A stretch of 64,000 bases of DNA from Microbacterium immunditiarum (GCF_013409785.1 NZ_JACCBV010000001.1:3720001-3784000); one strand, 5' to 3'. Shown: positions 44,389 to 52,635, counted from the first letter of the stretch. The notes: generated by a model not told the origin, from the letters alone. Made by a program: numbers and translations.

Positions 44389-45959
44389 CTGCCCCGCGCG
44401 CCACCTCGACGGCGCACGAGCGACGGGATAATGGCGGAATGGAGGACAGGCGCCCGCTGCTCGAGCTGACGGGCGCCACCGTGCGGTTCGGCGCCGACAC
44501 CGCGATCGACGCCGTCGACTTCCGCCTGTTCCCCGGCGAGGTGCACTCGCTCATGGGCGAGAACGGAGCCGGCAAGTCGACGCTCATCAAGGCGATCACG
44601 GGTGCGCTCCCCTTGGACGAGGGCGTGCTGACGCTCGACGGCGAGCGCGTGCACTTCTCGTCGCCGCAGGATGCGCAGCGCGCGGGGATCAGCACGGTCT
44701 ATCAGGAGATCGACCTTCTCCCGAACGTCTCCGTCGCCGAGAACATCGCGCTCGGGCGCGAGCCGCGGCGCCTCGGAGTCATCGACTGGCGCACGATGCG
44801 CGCAGACGCCCGGGCCGTCCTCGCCGACCTCGGCCTCGACATCGACCCGGCGTCCCTCCTCGGCACGCACTCCCTCGCCGTGCAGCAGCTCGTCGCGATC
44901 GCGCGGGCGATCTCGACCGACGTCAAAGTGCTCGTGCTCGACGAGCCCACGTCGAGTCTCGACGTGGACGAGGTCGCCGAGCTGTTCCGCGTCGTGCGCG
45001 ACCTCACGCGGCGCGGCGTCGCGGTGCTCTTCGTGTCGCACTTCATCGACCAGGTGTACGAGCTGTGCGACCGCGTGACGGTCCTGCGGGACGGACGCCT
45101 CGTCGGCGAGTACCTGACCAAGGAGCTCCTGCGCATCGAGCTCGTGCAGGCGATGCTCGGGCGCACCGCCGCGTCCCTCGACGCCAAGACCCGTGCCGAG
45201 GTCGACCCTTCGACGCCCCGTGAGCCCTACCTGAGCGCGCGCGGGGTCGCGGTCGGCACCGGCATCCGCGACGCCGACGTCGACATGATCGAGGGCGAGG
45301 TCCTCGGGGTCGCCGGCCTCCTCGGCTCGGGTCGCACCGAGCTCGCCCGCGCCATCACGGGCGCCGACCGCGTGAGCGCGGGCATCATCCGCATCGCGGG
45401 GCGCGAGCAGCCGGGGATGCATCCGCGCCGGGCGATGACCCTCGGCGTCGTCTACTCGTCCGAGAACCGTCGCACCGAGGGCATCATCGCCGACCTGAGC
45501 GTGCTCGACAACATCACGCTCGCGCTTCAGGCGGAGGAGGGCGTGTTCCGCCGCATCCGTCCCGAACGCCGGCGCGAGCTCGCGATGAGCTGGGTCGAGG
45601 CCCTCGACATCCGTCCACCCGACCTCGACCGGCCCGCGGGCACCCTGTCGGGCGGCAACCAGCAGAAGCTCCTCCTCGCACGCCTGCTCGCCCTCTCGCC
45701 GCGCGTCCTCGTGCTCGACGAGCCCACGCGCGGGATCGACGTCGGCGCGAAGGTCGAGGTGCAGAACCTCGTCGGCGAGCTCGCCGACAACGGGCTCTCG
45801 GTCATGTTCATCTCCGCCGAGCTCGAAGAGGTGCTGCGCGTCGGCAACCGCGTGACGATCCTGCGCGACGGCAGGATCGTCGACACCCTTCCCTCGAGCA
45901 TGCTCACCGTCGACACGCTCCTCGCTCTCGTGGCCCGGCCGGAGGAGATCGATGGCTGA
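44385..45959 (+). CDS. Sugar ABC transporter ATPase with two ABC domains (YtfR-like), copy 2
   Basis: A second tandem ATPase, 524 residues from ATG 44385 (overlapping the permease stop) or 506 from ATG 44439. The second start has GATAAT six bases before it and could be leaderless. Domain 1 has Walker A GENGAGKST and LVLDEPTSSLD; domain 2 has LLGSGRTE and LSGGNQQK with LVLDEPTRGID. It is closely similar to copy 1 along its length but clearly diverged, so it is not a recent duplicate. Two complete ATPases for one permease pair is unusual. They may be alternatives, or form a mixed pair. Confidence 0.92.
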   Translation: MTAPRATSTAHERRDNGGMEDRRPLLELTGATVRFGADTAIDAVDFRLFPGEVHSLMGENGAGKSTLIKAITGALPLDEGVLTLDGERVHFSSPQDAQRAGISTVYQEIDLLPNVSVAENIALGREPRRLGVIDWRTMRADARAVLADLGLDIDPASLLGTHSLAVQQLVAIARAISTDVKVLVLDEPTSSLDVDEVAELFRVVRDLTRRGVAVLFVSHFIDQVYELCDRVTVLRDGRLVGEYLTKELLRIELVQAMLGRTAASLDAKTRAEVDPSTPREPYLSARGVAVGTGIRDADVDMIEGEVLGVAGLLGSGRTELARAITGADRVSAGIIRIAGREQPGMHPRRAMTLGVVYSSENRRTEGIIADLSVLDNITLALQAEEGVFRRIRPERRRELAMSWVEALDIRPPDLDRPAGTLSGGNQQKLLLARLLALSPRVLVLDEPTRGIDVGAKVEVQNLVGELADNGLSVMFISAELEEVLRVGNRVTILRDGRIVDTLPSSMLTVDTLLALVARPEEIDG

Positions 45960-46989
45960 CACGCGCACGACCTCCGAGGACGACCCCACGCGGGCCGCGA
46001 ACATCTTCGATGTCGCCCGGCTGGCGGGCGTCTCGCACCAGACGGTCTCGCGCGTCATCAACGACCTGCCGAACGTCCGCCCCGCGACCCGCGCCCGCGT
46101 GGAGCAGGCGATCGCGCAGCTGCGCTACAGCCCGTCACCGGCCGCGCGCGCCCTCGTCACTCGGCGCACACGCACGATCGGCCTCGTCACGCCGGGCATC
46201 TCCGACTACGGCCCGACGTCGGTCGCGCTCAACTTCAACTTCGCCGCGCGCGAGGCCCGCTACAGCGTCGACACGGTGAGCGCCCCACCCGACGACCCGA
46301 AGGCGTGGCGCTCGGCGATCGAAGGGCTGCTGCGGCAGCGTGTCGACGCGATCGGGCTCGTCGTCGTGCACGTCGCGGTGCTCGAGCTCGTGCGCTCGCT
46401 CGACCTCAGAATCCCGGTCGTGGCGTGCGCATCGACCGCGCGCCGCAGCCCCCTCATCGTGTCGATCGACCAGTACCGGGGTGCCCGCGCCGCGGTGCGT
46501 CACTTGGCGGAGCTCGGGCACACGCGCATCCTCCACCTCGCCGGGCCGGCGACCGCGCCGGATGCGATAGAACGGGCGCGCGGCTGGAGCGACGAGCTCG
46601 CCGCGCACCGGCTCGAGCTCACCGAGCCGGCCTACGGCGACTGGTCGGCCGCGAGCGGCCACCGCCTGGCGTCGGCTTGGGACATCGGGCCCGGCACCTC
46701 GATCTTCGTGGCGAACGACCAGATGGCGATCGGCGTGCTGTCGGCGCTGCGCGAGCGCGGGCTGCGGGTTCCCGAGGACGTGAGCGTCGTCGGCTTCGAC
46801 GACATCCCCGAGGCCGGGTATCTCTACCCGCCGCTCACGACGGTTCGCCAGGACTTCGCGGCGCTCGGCGAGCTCATGATGCAGAAGGTGCTCCTCGCGG
46901 CCGAGGAGCCCGACACCACGACCGAGGCGACGCCCATCCCGACGCACCTCATCGTGCGCCACTCCACCGCGTCGCCGGAGCCGTCGTGA
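45952..46989 (+). CDS. LacI family regulator, probable arabinose repressor
   Basis: A 345-residue LacI/GalR regulator. Helix-turn-helix at about 19-40 (IFDVARLAGVSHQTVSRVI) with hinge NDLPNVRPATRARV. The sensor domain includes LVTPGISDYGPTSVALNF, GHTRILHLAGPA and VVGFDDIPEAGYLYPPLTTV. It overlaps the end of the second ATPase by eight bases and ends the transporter operon. TGTTANNNNTNACA operators in the araD-transporter control region fit a LacI protein. L-arabinose is the likely inducer. This would make the operon autoregulated. Confidence 0.92.
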   Translation: MADTRTTSEDDPTRAANIFDVARLAGVSHQTVSRVINDLPNVRPATRARVEQAIAQLRYSPSPAARALVTRRTRTIGLVTPGISDYGPTSVALNFNFAAREARYSVDTVSAPPDDPKAWRSAIEGLLRQRVDAIGLVVVHVAVLELVRSLDLRIPVVACASTARRSPLIVSIDQYRGARAAVRHLAELGHTRILHLAGPATAPDAIERARGWSDELAAHRLELTEPAYGDWSAASGHRLASAWDIGPGTSIFVANDQMAIGVLSALRERGLRVPEDVSVVGFDDIPEAGYLYPPLTTVRQDFAALGELMMQKVLLAAEEPDTTTEATPIPTHLIVRHSTASPEPS

Positions 46990-47050
46990 TGCGCGAACCG
47001 GGATTGCGCGGACCGGGAATGCGCACGCCCCGCCCCGGATTGTTTCGGTC

Positions 47051-47686
47051 ATGACGACCGTCGGAATCATCGGAGCAGGACACATCGGGTCGACCCTCGC
47101 CCGCGGGCTCGTGGAGCGCGGCTACGACGTCGTGATCGCGAACTCGCGCGGTCCCGAGACGCTCGCGAGTCTCGTGACCGACCTCGGTCCGCGAGCGCGG
47201 GCGGGAACGGCGACGGATGCCGCGACCGCCGCCGACTGGTCCATCGTCACGGTCCCGCTGAAGGCGTACCGCGACATCCCGGCCGAGCCGCTCGCCGGCA
47301 AGATCGTGCTCGACACGAACAACTACTACTGGGAGCGCGACGGCCACATCGCCGAGCTCGACGAGAAGAAGGCGACGTCGAGCGGGCTCCTGCAGCAGCA
47401 CCTGCGCGACGCGAAGGTCGCGAAGGCGTTCAACGCGATCCGCTTCGACGAGATCCTCACGACGGGGTCCTCGGCCGGCACGCCGAACCGGCGGGCGCTG
47501 GCGACCGCGAGCGACTTCGACGAGGCGATCGAGCTTGCGACCGGGGTGTACGACGAGTTCGGGTTCGACACCGTCGTGATCGGGCCGCTGTCGGAGAGCT
47601 GGCGCGTCGAGCGCGATCAGCCCGCCTACGTGACGCGGCAGAACGCCGAGGAGTTGCGCGCGAACCTCGCCCGCGCGGTGCGCTGA
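47051..47686 (+). CDS. NADP oxidoreductase, F420-dependent-like Rossmann protein
   Basis: A 211-residue protein of the NADP/F420 oxidoreductase family. The dinucleotide-binding motif GIIGAGHIGSTLARGL starts at residue 5 and ANSRGPETL follows, suggesting NADP. VKAFNAIRFDEILTTGSSAG occupies the usual catalytic region. No good ribosome-binding site is seen. Family members with known function reduce F420 or various dinucleotides; no other F420 gene is in this window, so its partner is unclear. Confidence 0.88.
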   Translation: MTTVGIIGAGHIGSTLARGLVERGYDVVIANSRGPETLASLVTDLGPRARAGTATDAATAADWSIVTVPLKAYRDIPAEPLAGKIVLDTNNYYWERDGHIAELDEKKATSSGLLQQHLRDAKVAKAFNAIRFDEILTTGSSAGTPNRRALATASDFDEAIELATGVYDEFGFDTVVIGPLSESWRVERDQPAYVTRQNAEELRANLARAVR

Positions 47687-47701
47687 CCGTCGCGCCTCGC
47701 C

Positions 47702-47776
47702 CGAGATCAGGACATCTGACAGGCGCAGGAGCCCGCGCCGGTTCACGTCCTGTGTTCGCCAGATCTCCTGATTTCG
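47702..47776. repeat. Imperfect intergenic inverted repeat (CGAGATCAGGACATCTG type)
   Basis: The left arm at 47702-47730 and the right arm at 47748-47776 pair with about seven mismatches over 29 bases. It fills the space between two convergent genes. It could be a bidirectional terminator or a copy of a repeat family; only one copy is in the window. Confidence 0.5.
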
Positions 47777-47790
47777 CAGGCGGGACGAGG

Positions 47791-48963
47791 TCACCGCCGC
47801 CGCCGCATCCGCAGTCGATCGATCTCGAGCACGACGACCACCGCGGCGATGAGCGCCGCGCCGACGATGTACTCCCCGTACTCAAGGAGCCCCGACAGCG
47901 CCACCGCGACGGCCCCGACGAGCACCGCCGCCGACGCCCACGCCGCGATCACCGGTCGCAGCAGGAGCGCCCACACGCTCGCGAGGAAGATCGCGACGGG
48001 CAGGGTGAGCGCGAGGCCGGCGACGGCCGCCGACACCTCCGCGCGGCCGACGATGTGGTCGATCTCGACTTCCACGCCCGAGGAGACCGCGCCGACCGCG
48101 GCGAAGATCACGTAGTGGAAGTAGCCGAACGCGAACCCGTCGCGGAGCGTGTTCAGCCGCCCGTGCGACTCCCGGGCGAAGTACACCCACCAGATGCCGG
48201 CGGTCACGACGATTCCTGAGATCGCGAGGCCGATCAGCTCGCCGACGTGCTCGCCGTCGCGCAGCGCGTCGAAGATCGCGTTCGCCGACGCGAGGAGGCT
48301 CTCGCCGAGGAGCAGCAGGGTGAACAGGCCGAACCGCTCCGCGATGTGCTGCCGGTGCCAGCTGGTGCGGCCGCGCCGCTCGGCCCACACCGGGATGAGG
48401 ATTTCGAGCACGACGAGCGGGAAGAACGACCAGAACGCGAGGGTCTCGTCGGCGATCAGCAGGCGGCCGAGCCACAGCAGCTGCACGGCTCCGACGCCGA
48501 CGGCGTAGCGCAGCGCGGTCGCACGGGAGGCGGGGTCGGATGCCGCGGCCCGCACCCACTGCGCGACGAGCGCGAGCCGCATGATGACGTAGCCCCACGT
48601 GACGATGGTGTAGTCGAAGTCGACCATCGCCGCGTGGATGCCGGCGGAGAGCACGAGGACTCCCGCCATCTGGACGACCGTCATGACGCGGTACAGCCAG
48701 TCGTCCGAGTCGAAGGCGGACGAGAACCACGTGTAGTTCATCCACGCCCACCACACGGCGAAGAACACCATGAGGTACGCGACGACGCCCTGGCCGATGT
48801 GTCCGTCGCTGATGAGGTGGTGGAGGTTCTGCGACGCCTGCGACACCGCGACCACGAAGACGAGGTCGAAGAGCAGCTCGAGCGGCGTTGCGACGCGGTG
48901 GGCGGCGGAGGGATCGCGTGCGACCATTCGCCGCAGGCCGACCCGGTTGAGGACGTCGCTCAT
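47791..48963 (-). CDS. LtrA-like (low temperature requirement A) membrane protein
   Basis: A 390-residue integral membrane protein with about eleven hydrophobic helices. LELLFDLVFVVAVSQASQNL near residue 28, WWAWMNYTWFSSAFDSDD near 72 and ERFGLFTLLLLGESLLA near 205 are signatures of the LtrA family. Its molecular role is unknown; the name derives from a Listeria growth phenotype. The ATG has CATAAT six bases upstream and no ribosome-binding site, so it is probably leaderless. It stands as a single gene. Confidence 0.9.
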   Translation of the reverse strand: MSDVLNRVGLRRMVARDPSAAHRVATPLELLFDLVFVVAVSQASQNLHHLISDGHIGQGVVAYLMVFFAVWWAWMNYTWFSSAFDSDDWLYRVMTVVQMAGVLVLSAGIHAAMVDFDYTIVTWGYVIMRLALVAQWVRAAASDPASRATALRYAVGVGAVQLLWLGRLLIADETLAFWSFFPLVVLEILIPVWAERRGRTSWHRQHIAERFGLFTLLLLGESLLASANAIFDALRDGEHVGELIGLAISGIVVTAGIWWVYFARESHGRLNTLRDGFAFGYFHYVIFAAVGAVSSGVEVEIDHIVGRAEVSAAVAGLALTLPVAIFLASVWALLLRPVIAAWASAAVLVGAVAVALSGLLEYGEYIVGAALIAAVVVVLEIDRLRMRRRR

Positions 48964-49111
48964 CCGTCGATTATGGGTGCGCGAGGGTCACAGCGTCCCG
49001 GCGCCGTCCCCGGGCGGCTCGGCGACATCGAACACGTGCGGCGAATCGGCGGGAAGGTGGTGTCCCGCCCCCTCCACGATTCGACGAATGACGTCGCTCC
49101 CGGCGCGTCGC

Positions 49112-49138
49112 CGTCACGAAACGGCTCGCCGTCTTGTC
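49112..49138 (+). promoter_or_regulatory. Predicted ECF41-type promoter before the first NmrA-like gene
   Basis: CGTCACG (49112-49118), 16 bases, TGTC (49135-49138). The published ECF41 consensus is TGTCACA-N16-CGTC. It lies 62 bases before ATG 49200. Confidence 0.6.
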
Positions 49139-49199
49139 AGCCCTGCATGAGCCGATGGCGCCTCCCTGCCAGCGGACCGGACCGAGCAAGGAGCAAGCC

Positions 49200-49976
49200 A
49201 TGAAGATCACCGTCATCGGAGGAACCGGCCTGATCGGGTCGCGACTGGTCGCGCAGCTGCGCGCGGGCGGAATCGAGGTCGTCGCGGCGGCCCGCGCGAC
49301 CGGCGTGAACTCCTACACGGGCGAGGGTCTCGAAGAAGCCCTCGAGGGCGCGGACGTCGTCGTCGACGTGTCGAACTCGTCCTACACCGACGAAGCCGCC
49401 GCGCGGGAGTTCTTCCACGCCTCGACCCTCAACCTGCTCACGTACGGCGCCGCGGCCGGCGTCGGCCACCATGTGGCGCTCTCGGTCGTCGGCACCGATC
49501 GGCTCGCGCGGGCCGAGGGCGGGTACTTCCAGGCGAAGGCCGCGCAGGAGAGGCTGATCGCCGACTCCCGGCGTCCCTACTCGCTCGTCCACGCGACTCA
49601 GTTCTTCGAGTTCATCCGCAGCATCACCGACAACGCGACCCGCGGAGGCATCATCCGCCTCGCCGACACCCGCATCCAGCCGATGGCGGCCGACGATGTC
49701 GCTGCCGCCGTCGCTGAGGTCGCGCTCGGCGGGCCGGTGAATGGGATGGTCGAGTACGGCGGCCCGGAGATCTTCGATCTGGCCGACCTCGCCCGGCGCG
49801 AGCTGCGATTCCGCCACGACGAGCGCGAAGTGGTCGCGGACGCCCTCGGGACGTACTTCGGCGCCTCGCTGGGCCCGGACGATCTGCTGCCCGATGCCGA
49901 CGCGCGCCTCGCCTCGACCCGCTTCCACGACTGGCAGATCGGCTCGAATACTATTTCCCCTCTTTCTAGTAGCTAG
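49200..49976 (+). CDS. NmrA-like NAD(P)-binding oxidoreductase, copy 1
   Basis: A 258-residue atypical SDR. The nucleotide motif GGTGLIGSRLV is at residues 7-17, followed by DVVVDVSNSSYTDE, VGHHVALSVVGTDRL and YSLVHATQFFEF, all repeated in the paralogue at 52636. The classical YXXXK site is altered (YFQAKAAQERL). AAGGAG precedes ATG 49200. Its last dozen residues differ from the paralogue and run into the promoter of the sigma gene. ECF41 sigma factors are usually found with carboxymuconolactone decarboxylases, oxidoreductases or epimerases, so it is probably the target of the sigma. Confidence 0.88.
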   Translation: MKITVIGGTGLIGSRLVAQLRAGGIEVVAAARATGVNSYTGEGLEEALEGADVVVDVSNSSYTDEAAAREFFHASTLNLLTYGAAAGVGHHVALSVVGTDRLARAEGGYFQAKAAQERLIADSRRPYSLVHATQFFEFIRSITDNATRGGIIRLADTRIQPMAADDVAAAVAEVALGGPVNGMVEYGGPEIFDLADLARRELRFRHDEREVVADALGTYFGASLGPDDLLPDADARLASTRFHDWQIGSNTISPLSSS

Positions 49977-49985
49977 CACACGATG

Positions 49986-50000
49986 TAATCTCCTCGCATG
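49986..50000 (+). promoter_or_regulatory. Leaderless-type -10 element of the truncated sigma gene
   Basis: TAATCT (49986-49991), six bases, ATG 49998. It is set in an AT-rich stretch (CTTTCTAGTAGCTAGCACACG) that also contains a CTAG-TAG-CTAG repeat. No Shine-Dalgarno sequence. Confidence 0.5.
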
Positions 50001-50636
50001 AACACCGGACCGGCGGGCGTCGCACAGACCGACGCCGATGCCCTGGAGCTGTTCGAGCACGCACGAGGCCGTCTGTTCGGCATCGCGTATCGCATGCTCG
50101 GCAGCGCCGCCGACGCGGAGGATGTCGTGCAGGAGACCTGGCTGCGCTGGCAGCGGTGCGACCGGGTCTCCGTGCGCGAGCCGGACGCATTCCTCGCCGC
50201 GACCGCCACGCGGATCGCGATCAACGTGCTCCACAGCGCGCGCGTGCGGCGCGAGACCTATATCGGACCGTGGCTGCCCAGCCCCGTCGACACGGCCCAC
50301 GATCCGACGCTCGGGGCCGAGCGCGGCGAAGCGCTGCGCCTTGCAACGCTCCTGCTCATGGAGCGATTGGGTCCGACGGAGCGGGCCGCCTACGTGCTCA
50401 GAGAGGCGTTCGACTACCCCTACGCACGCATCGCCGAGATCGTGGAGTCCACCGAGGTCGCCGCGCGCCAGCTCGTGAGCCGCGCTCGCAAGCACCTGCA
50501 GGCGCGCGACGGGCGGGTCGTCGCGGCATCCGCCCATCGTCGATTCTTCGACGCGTTCCTGCGCGCCGCGCGCAGCGGCGACGCGGCGGCGCTCGAGCAC
50601 CTGCTCGCGAGGGCGCGGCGAGCTTCTACTACCTAG
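49998..50636 (+). CDS. ECF41-like sigma factor lacking the C-terminal SnoaL-like domain
   Basis: A 212-residue extracytoplasmic-function sigma factor. Sigma-2 (RLFGIAYRMLGSAADAEDVVQETWLRW) and sigma-4 (GPTERAAYVLREAFDYPYARIAEIV, then ARQLVSRARKHL) are complete. The linker motif of the ECF41 group, WLPEP, is changed to WLPSP. The protein ends just where the C-terminal SnoaL-like domain should begin; ECF41 proteins are usually near 290 residues. That domain controls ECF41 activity, so this copy may be deregulated, dependent on a separate domain, or decayed. Confidence 0.88.
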   Translation: MNTGPAGVAQTDADALELFEHARGRLFGIAYRMLGSAADAEDVVQETWLRWQRCDRVSVREPDAFLAATATRIAINVLHSARVRRETYIGPWLPSPVDTAHDPTLGAERGEALRLATLLLMERLGPTERAAYVLREAFDYPYARIAEIVESTEVAARQLVSRARKHLQARDGRVVAASAHRRFFDAFLRAARSGDAAALEHLLARARRASTT

Positions 50637-50683
50637 CGGGCTAATGAATAGCACACTCGGCAGATCCTGATACCGTTGAAAGG

Positions 50684-51139
50684 GTGACGGATGCGAAGAC
50701 CGAAGCTCCCGCCGTGCCCCTGGCAGACATGGTGTGCTTCAACCTGCACGCCGCCTACCGCGCAGTGACGGCCGTCTACCGGCCGCTGCTCGAGCCGCTC
50801 GGCGTGACCTACCCGCAGTACCTCGTGCTCGCCATGCTGTGGGAGTACGGCGACCTGACCGTGGGCGACCTCGTCTCGCGACTGCAGTCCGACTACGGCA
50901 CGATCACGCCGTTGGTCAAGCGCATGGAGAAGCAGGGCTTCGTCGTCCGCACGCGCAATCCTCTCGATGAGCGCTCGGTGACGGTGTCGCTCACGCCCGA
51001 CGGCGACGCGCTCCGCGTCCACGCGCCCGGCATCTACCAGGTCATCACCGAGACGTTCGGATTCACGCCCGACAAGGCGGATGCCGCGCTCGACGTCCTG
51101 CGATCGATCGCGGCGCGGGCCGACACGACCGCGGACTGA
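50684..51139 (+). CDS. MarR family regulator, OhrR-like
   Basis: A 151-residue winged-helix regulator. MVCFNLHAAYRAV carries Cys18 at the position of the peroxide-sensing cysteine of OhrR. The DNA-binding helices (TVGDLVSRLQSDYGTITPLVKRMEKQG) and wing (DERSVTVSLT) are clear. It probably senses organic hydroperoxides, although no ohr gene is in the window. TACCGT lies seven bases before GTG 50684. It sits between the two sigma genes, which may share its stress signal. Confidence 0.9.
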   Translation: MTDAKTEAPAVPLADMVCFNLHAAYRAVTAVYRPLLEPLGVTYPQYLVLAMLWEYGDLTVGDLVSRLQSDYGTITPLVKRMEKQGFVVRTRNPLDERSVTVSLTPDGDALRVHAPGIYQVITETFGFTPDKADAALDVLRSIAARADTTAD

Positions 51140-51156
51140 TCCCGTCCGCGATCGCG

Positions 51157-51183
51157 TGTCACAGATCGGGGCGCTGTCCGGTC
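51157..51183 (+). promoter_or_regulatory. Predicted ECF41-type promoter before the full-length sigma gene
   Basis: TGTCACA (51157-51163), 16 bases, GGTC (51180-51183). The -35 is an exact match to the ECF41 consensus TGTCACA-N16-CGTC. It lies 67 bases before ATG 51250 and implies autoregulation. Confidence 0.65.
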
Positions 51184-51249
51184 AACGCTTTCGAGGCGGA
51201 GCTTCGGGTCGAGGCATCCGTCTGCCCTGAATGGAGGAAGGCGGCACCC

Positions 51250-52137
51250 ATGCCCGCAGACGCGCGTGACCTCGACGTCGCGGCAGAGCTGTTCGAGCAG
51301 TCCCGGCGACGCCTGTTCGGCATCGCCTACCGGATGCTCGGATCGGTCGCCGACGCCGAGGACATCCTGCAGGAGGTGTGGATCCGCTGGCAGACGACCG
51401 ACCGCCACGGCGTGCTCGAGCCTGCGGCCTTCCTCGCGACGATCGCGACGCGACTGTCGATCAACGCGCTGCAGTCCGCGCGCGTGCGACGGGAGACGTA
51501 CATCGGGCCGTGGCTGCCCGAGCCCGTGAACACCGAGGACGACCCCGCGCTCGGAGCGGAGCGCGGCGAGGCGCTGCAGTACGCCGTGCTGCTCCTGCTC
51601 GAGAAGCTCACGCCCACCGAGCGCGCTGCCTACGTGCTGCGCGAGGCGCTGGACTACCCGTACGACCGGATCGCGGAAGTCGTGCAGTGCACCCCGACAA
51701 CCGCGCGGCAACTCGTGAGCCGGGCGCGCAAGCACCTCGCCTCCGAGCGCCGTGCCCAGGTGGCGACCACCGACCAGCGACGACTGCTCGAAGCGTTCCT
51801 CACCGCCGCGCAGCGCGGCGACACCGAGCAGCTCGAGAAGCTGTTCGCCGCGGACGTCGTCAGCTACTCGGACGGAAACGGCGTGAAGCTCGCGGCCCGC
51901 ATCCCCGTCGCGGGCGCCCTGCGCGTCGCGAAGTTCGTCGCCGCCTTCTCGAGCCACTTCTGGACCGGCAAGTCGATCGACTGGGTCGAGGTCAACGGCC
52001 AGCCCGCCGTCACCCTGTCCGAGGACGGCGTGGTCACCACCGCCCTCACGCTCACCGCGTCGGAGGACGGCATCCGGCGCCTGCTGTGGATCATGAGCCC
52101 CGACAAACTGCAGCACGTCACGATCGGCGAGGGATGA
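51250..52137 (+). CDS. ECF41 family RNA polymerase sigma factor (SigJ-like)
   Basis: A 295-residue sigma factor with the full ECF41 plan. Sigma-2 spans about residues 10-75, the linker motif WLPEP is exact at 88-92, sigma-4 spans about 105-165, and a SnoaL-like C-terminal domain covers about 170-295. The two conserved motifs of that domain appear as DGNGVK (208-213, consensus DGGGK) and SPDKL (283-287, consensus NPDKL). The C-terminal domain is known to control activity in place of a membrane anti-sigma. It overlaps the next gene by four bases. It likely recognises the three promoters listed here. Confidence 0.94.
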   Translation: MPADARDLDVAAELFEQSRRRLFGIAYRMLGSVADAEDILQEVWIRWQTTDRHGVLEPAAFLATIATRLSINALQSARVRRETYIGPWLPEPVNTEDDPALGAERGEALQYAVLLLLEKLTPTERAAYVLREALDYPYDRIAEVVQCTPTTARQLVSRARKHLASERRAQVATTDQRRLLEAFLTAAQRGDTEQLEKLFAADVVSYSDGNGVKLAARIPVAGALRVAKFVAAFSSHFWTGKSIDWVEVNGQPAVTLSEDGVVTTALTLTASEDGIRRLLWIMSPDKLQHVTIGEG

Positions 52138-52553
52138 GTCCGTGGCGCGCGACGTCCTGGCTCCGCCGCCGCGCCGGACACGAACCCGCACGCACGAGGC
52201 GGATGCGGGCGACCGTGAGCGCCGCGCAGGAGTCGTGGCGGCGAAGGGACGCCGCAGCGCTGGCGCAGTCGCTCACGCGTGACGCCCTCCTGCTCGTCGA
52301 CGCCGGCGGCCGCGTCGCAGTCCCGGTGCGCAGAGCGACGACGGCCGGTGGCGTCGCATCCGCCCTCATCGCACTGACGGAGGCGCTGTCCGTCACGGCG
52401 ATCGCCGAGGCGGAGGTGAACGGCACGCCGGGACTGCGCCTCCTCGCCGGCGACGGCGTGGTCGGCGTCGTCGGCTTCGAGCTGCGGGGCCAGGCGATCT
52501 CGCACGCGTGGGCTGTGGTCAACCCCGCGAAGCTCGCGCACTGGAACCGATGA
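52134..52553 (+). CDS. Freestanding protein resembling the ECF41 C-terminal SnoaL-like domain
   Basis: A 139-residue protein translationally coupled to the sigma gene (ATGA). After a basic N-terminus, AAQESWRRRDAAALAQSL aligns with the start of the sigma C-terminal domain. DAGGR (56-60) stands where DGGGK is expected, and VVNPAKL (128-134) matches the NPDKL motif near the end. No sigma-2 or sigma-4 region is present. It looks like an ECF41 regulatory domain expressed alone. It might control the truncated sigma (49998) or the full one in trans. This function is inference. Confidence 0.8.
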   Translation: MSPWRATSWLRRRAGHEPARTRRMRATVSAAQESWRRRDAAALAQSLTRDALLLVDAGGRVAVPVRRATTAGGVASALIALTEALSVTAIAEAEVNGTPGLRLLAGDGVVGVVGFELRGQAISHAWAVVNPAKLAHWNR

Positions 52554-52562
52554 CGACGAAGG

Positions 52563-52589
52563 CGTCACACGCGGGGCATCCGCTCTGTC
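52563..52589 (+). promoter_or_regulatory. Predicted ECF41-type promoter before the second NmrA-like gene
   Basis: CGTCACA (52563-52569), 16 bases, TGTC (52586-52589). One change from the consensus in each element, spacing exact. It lies 46 bases before ATG 52636. Confidence 0.65.
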
Positions 52590-52635
52590 TTAGCTTTCGG
52601 GCGCACACGGCTCCCCCACGGAGAAGGGCACGAAC

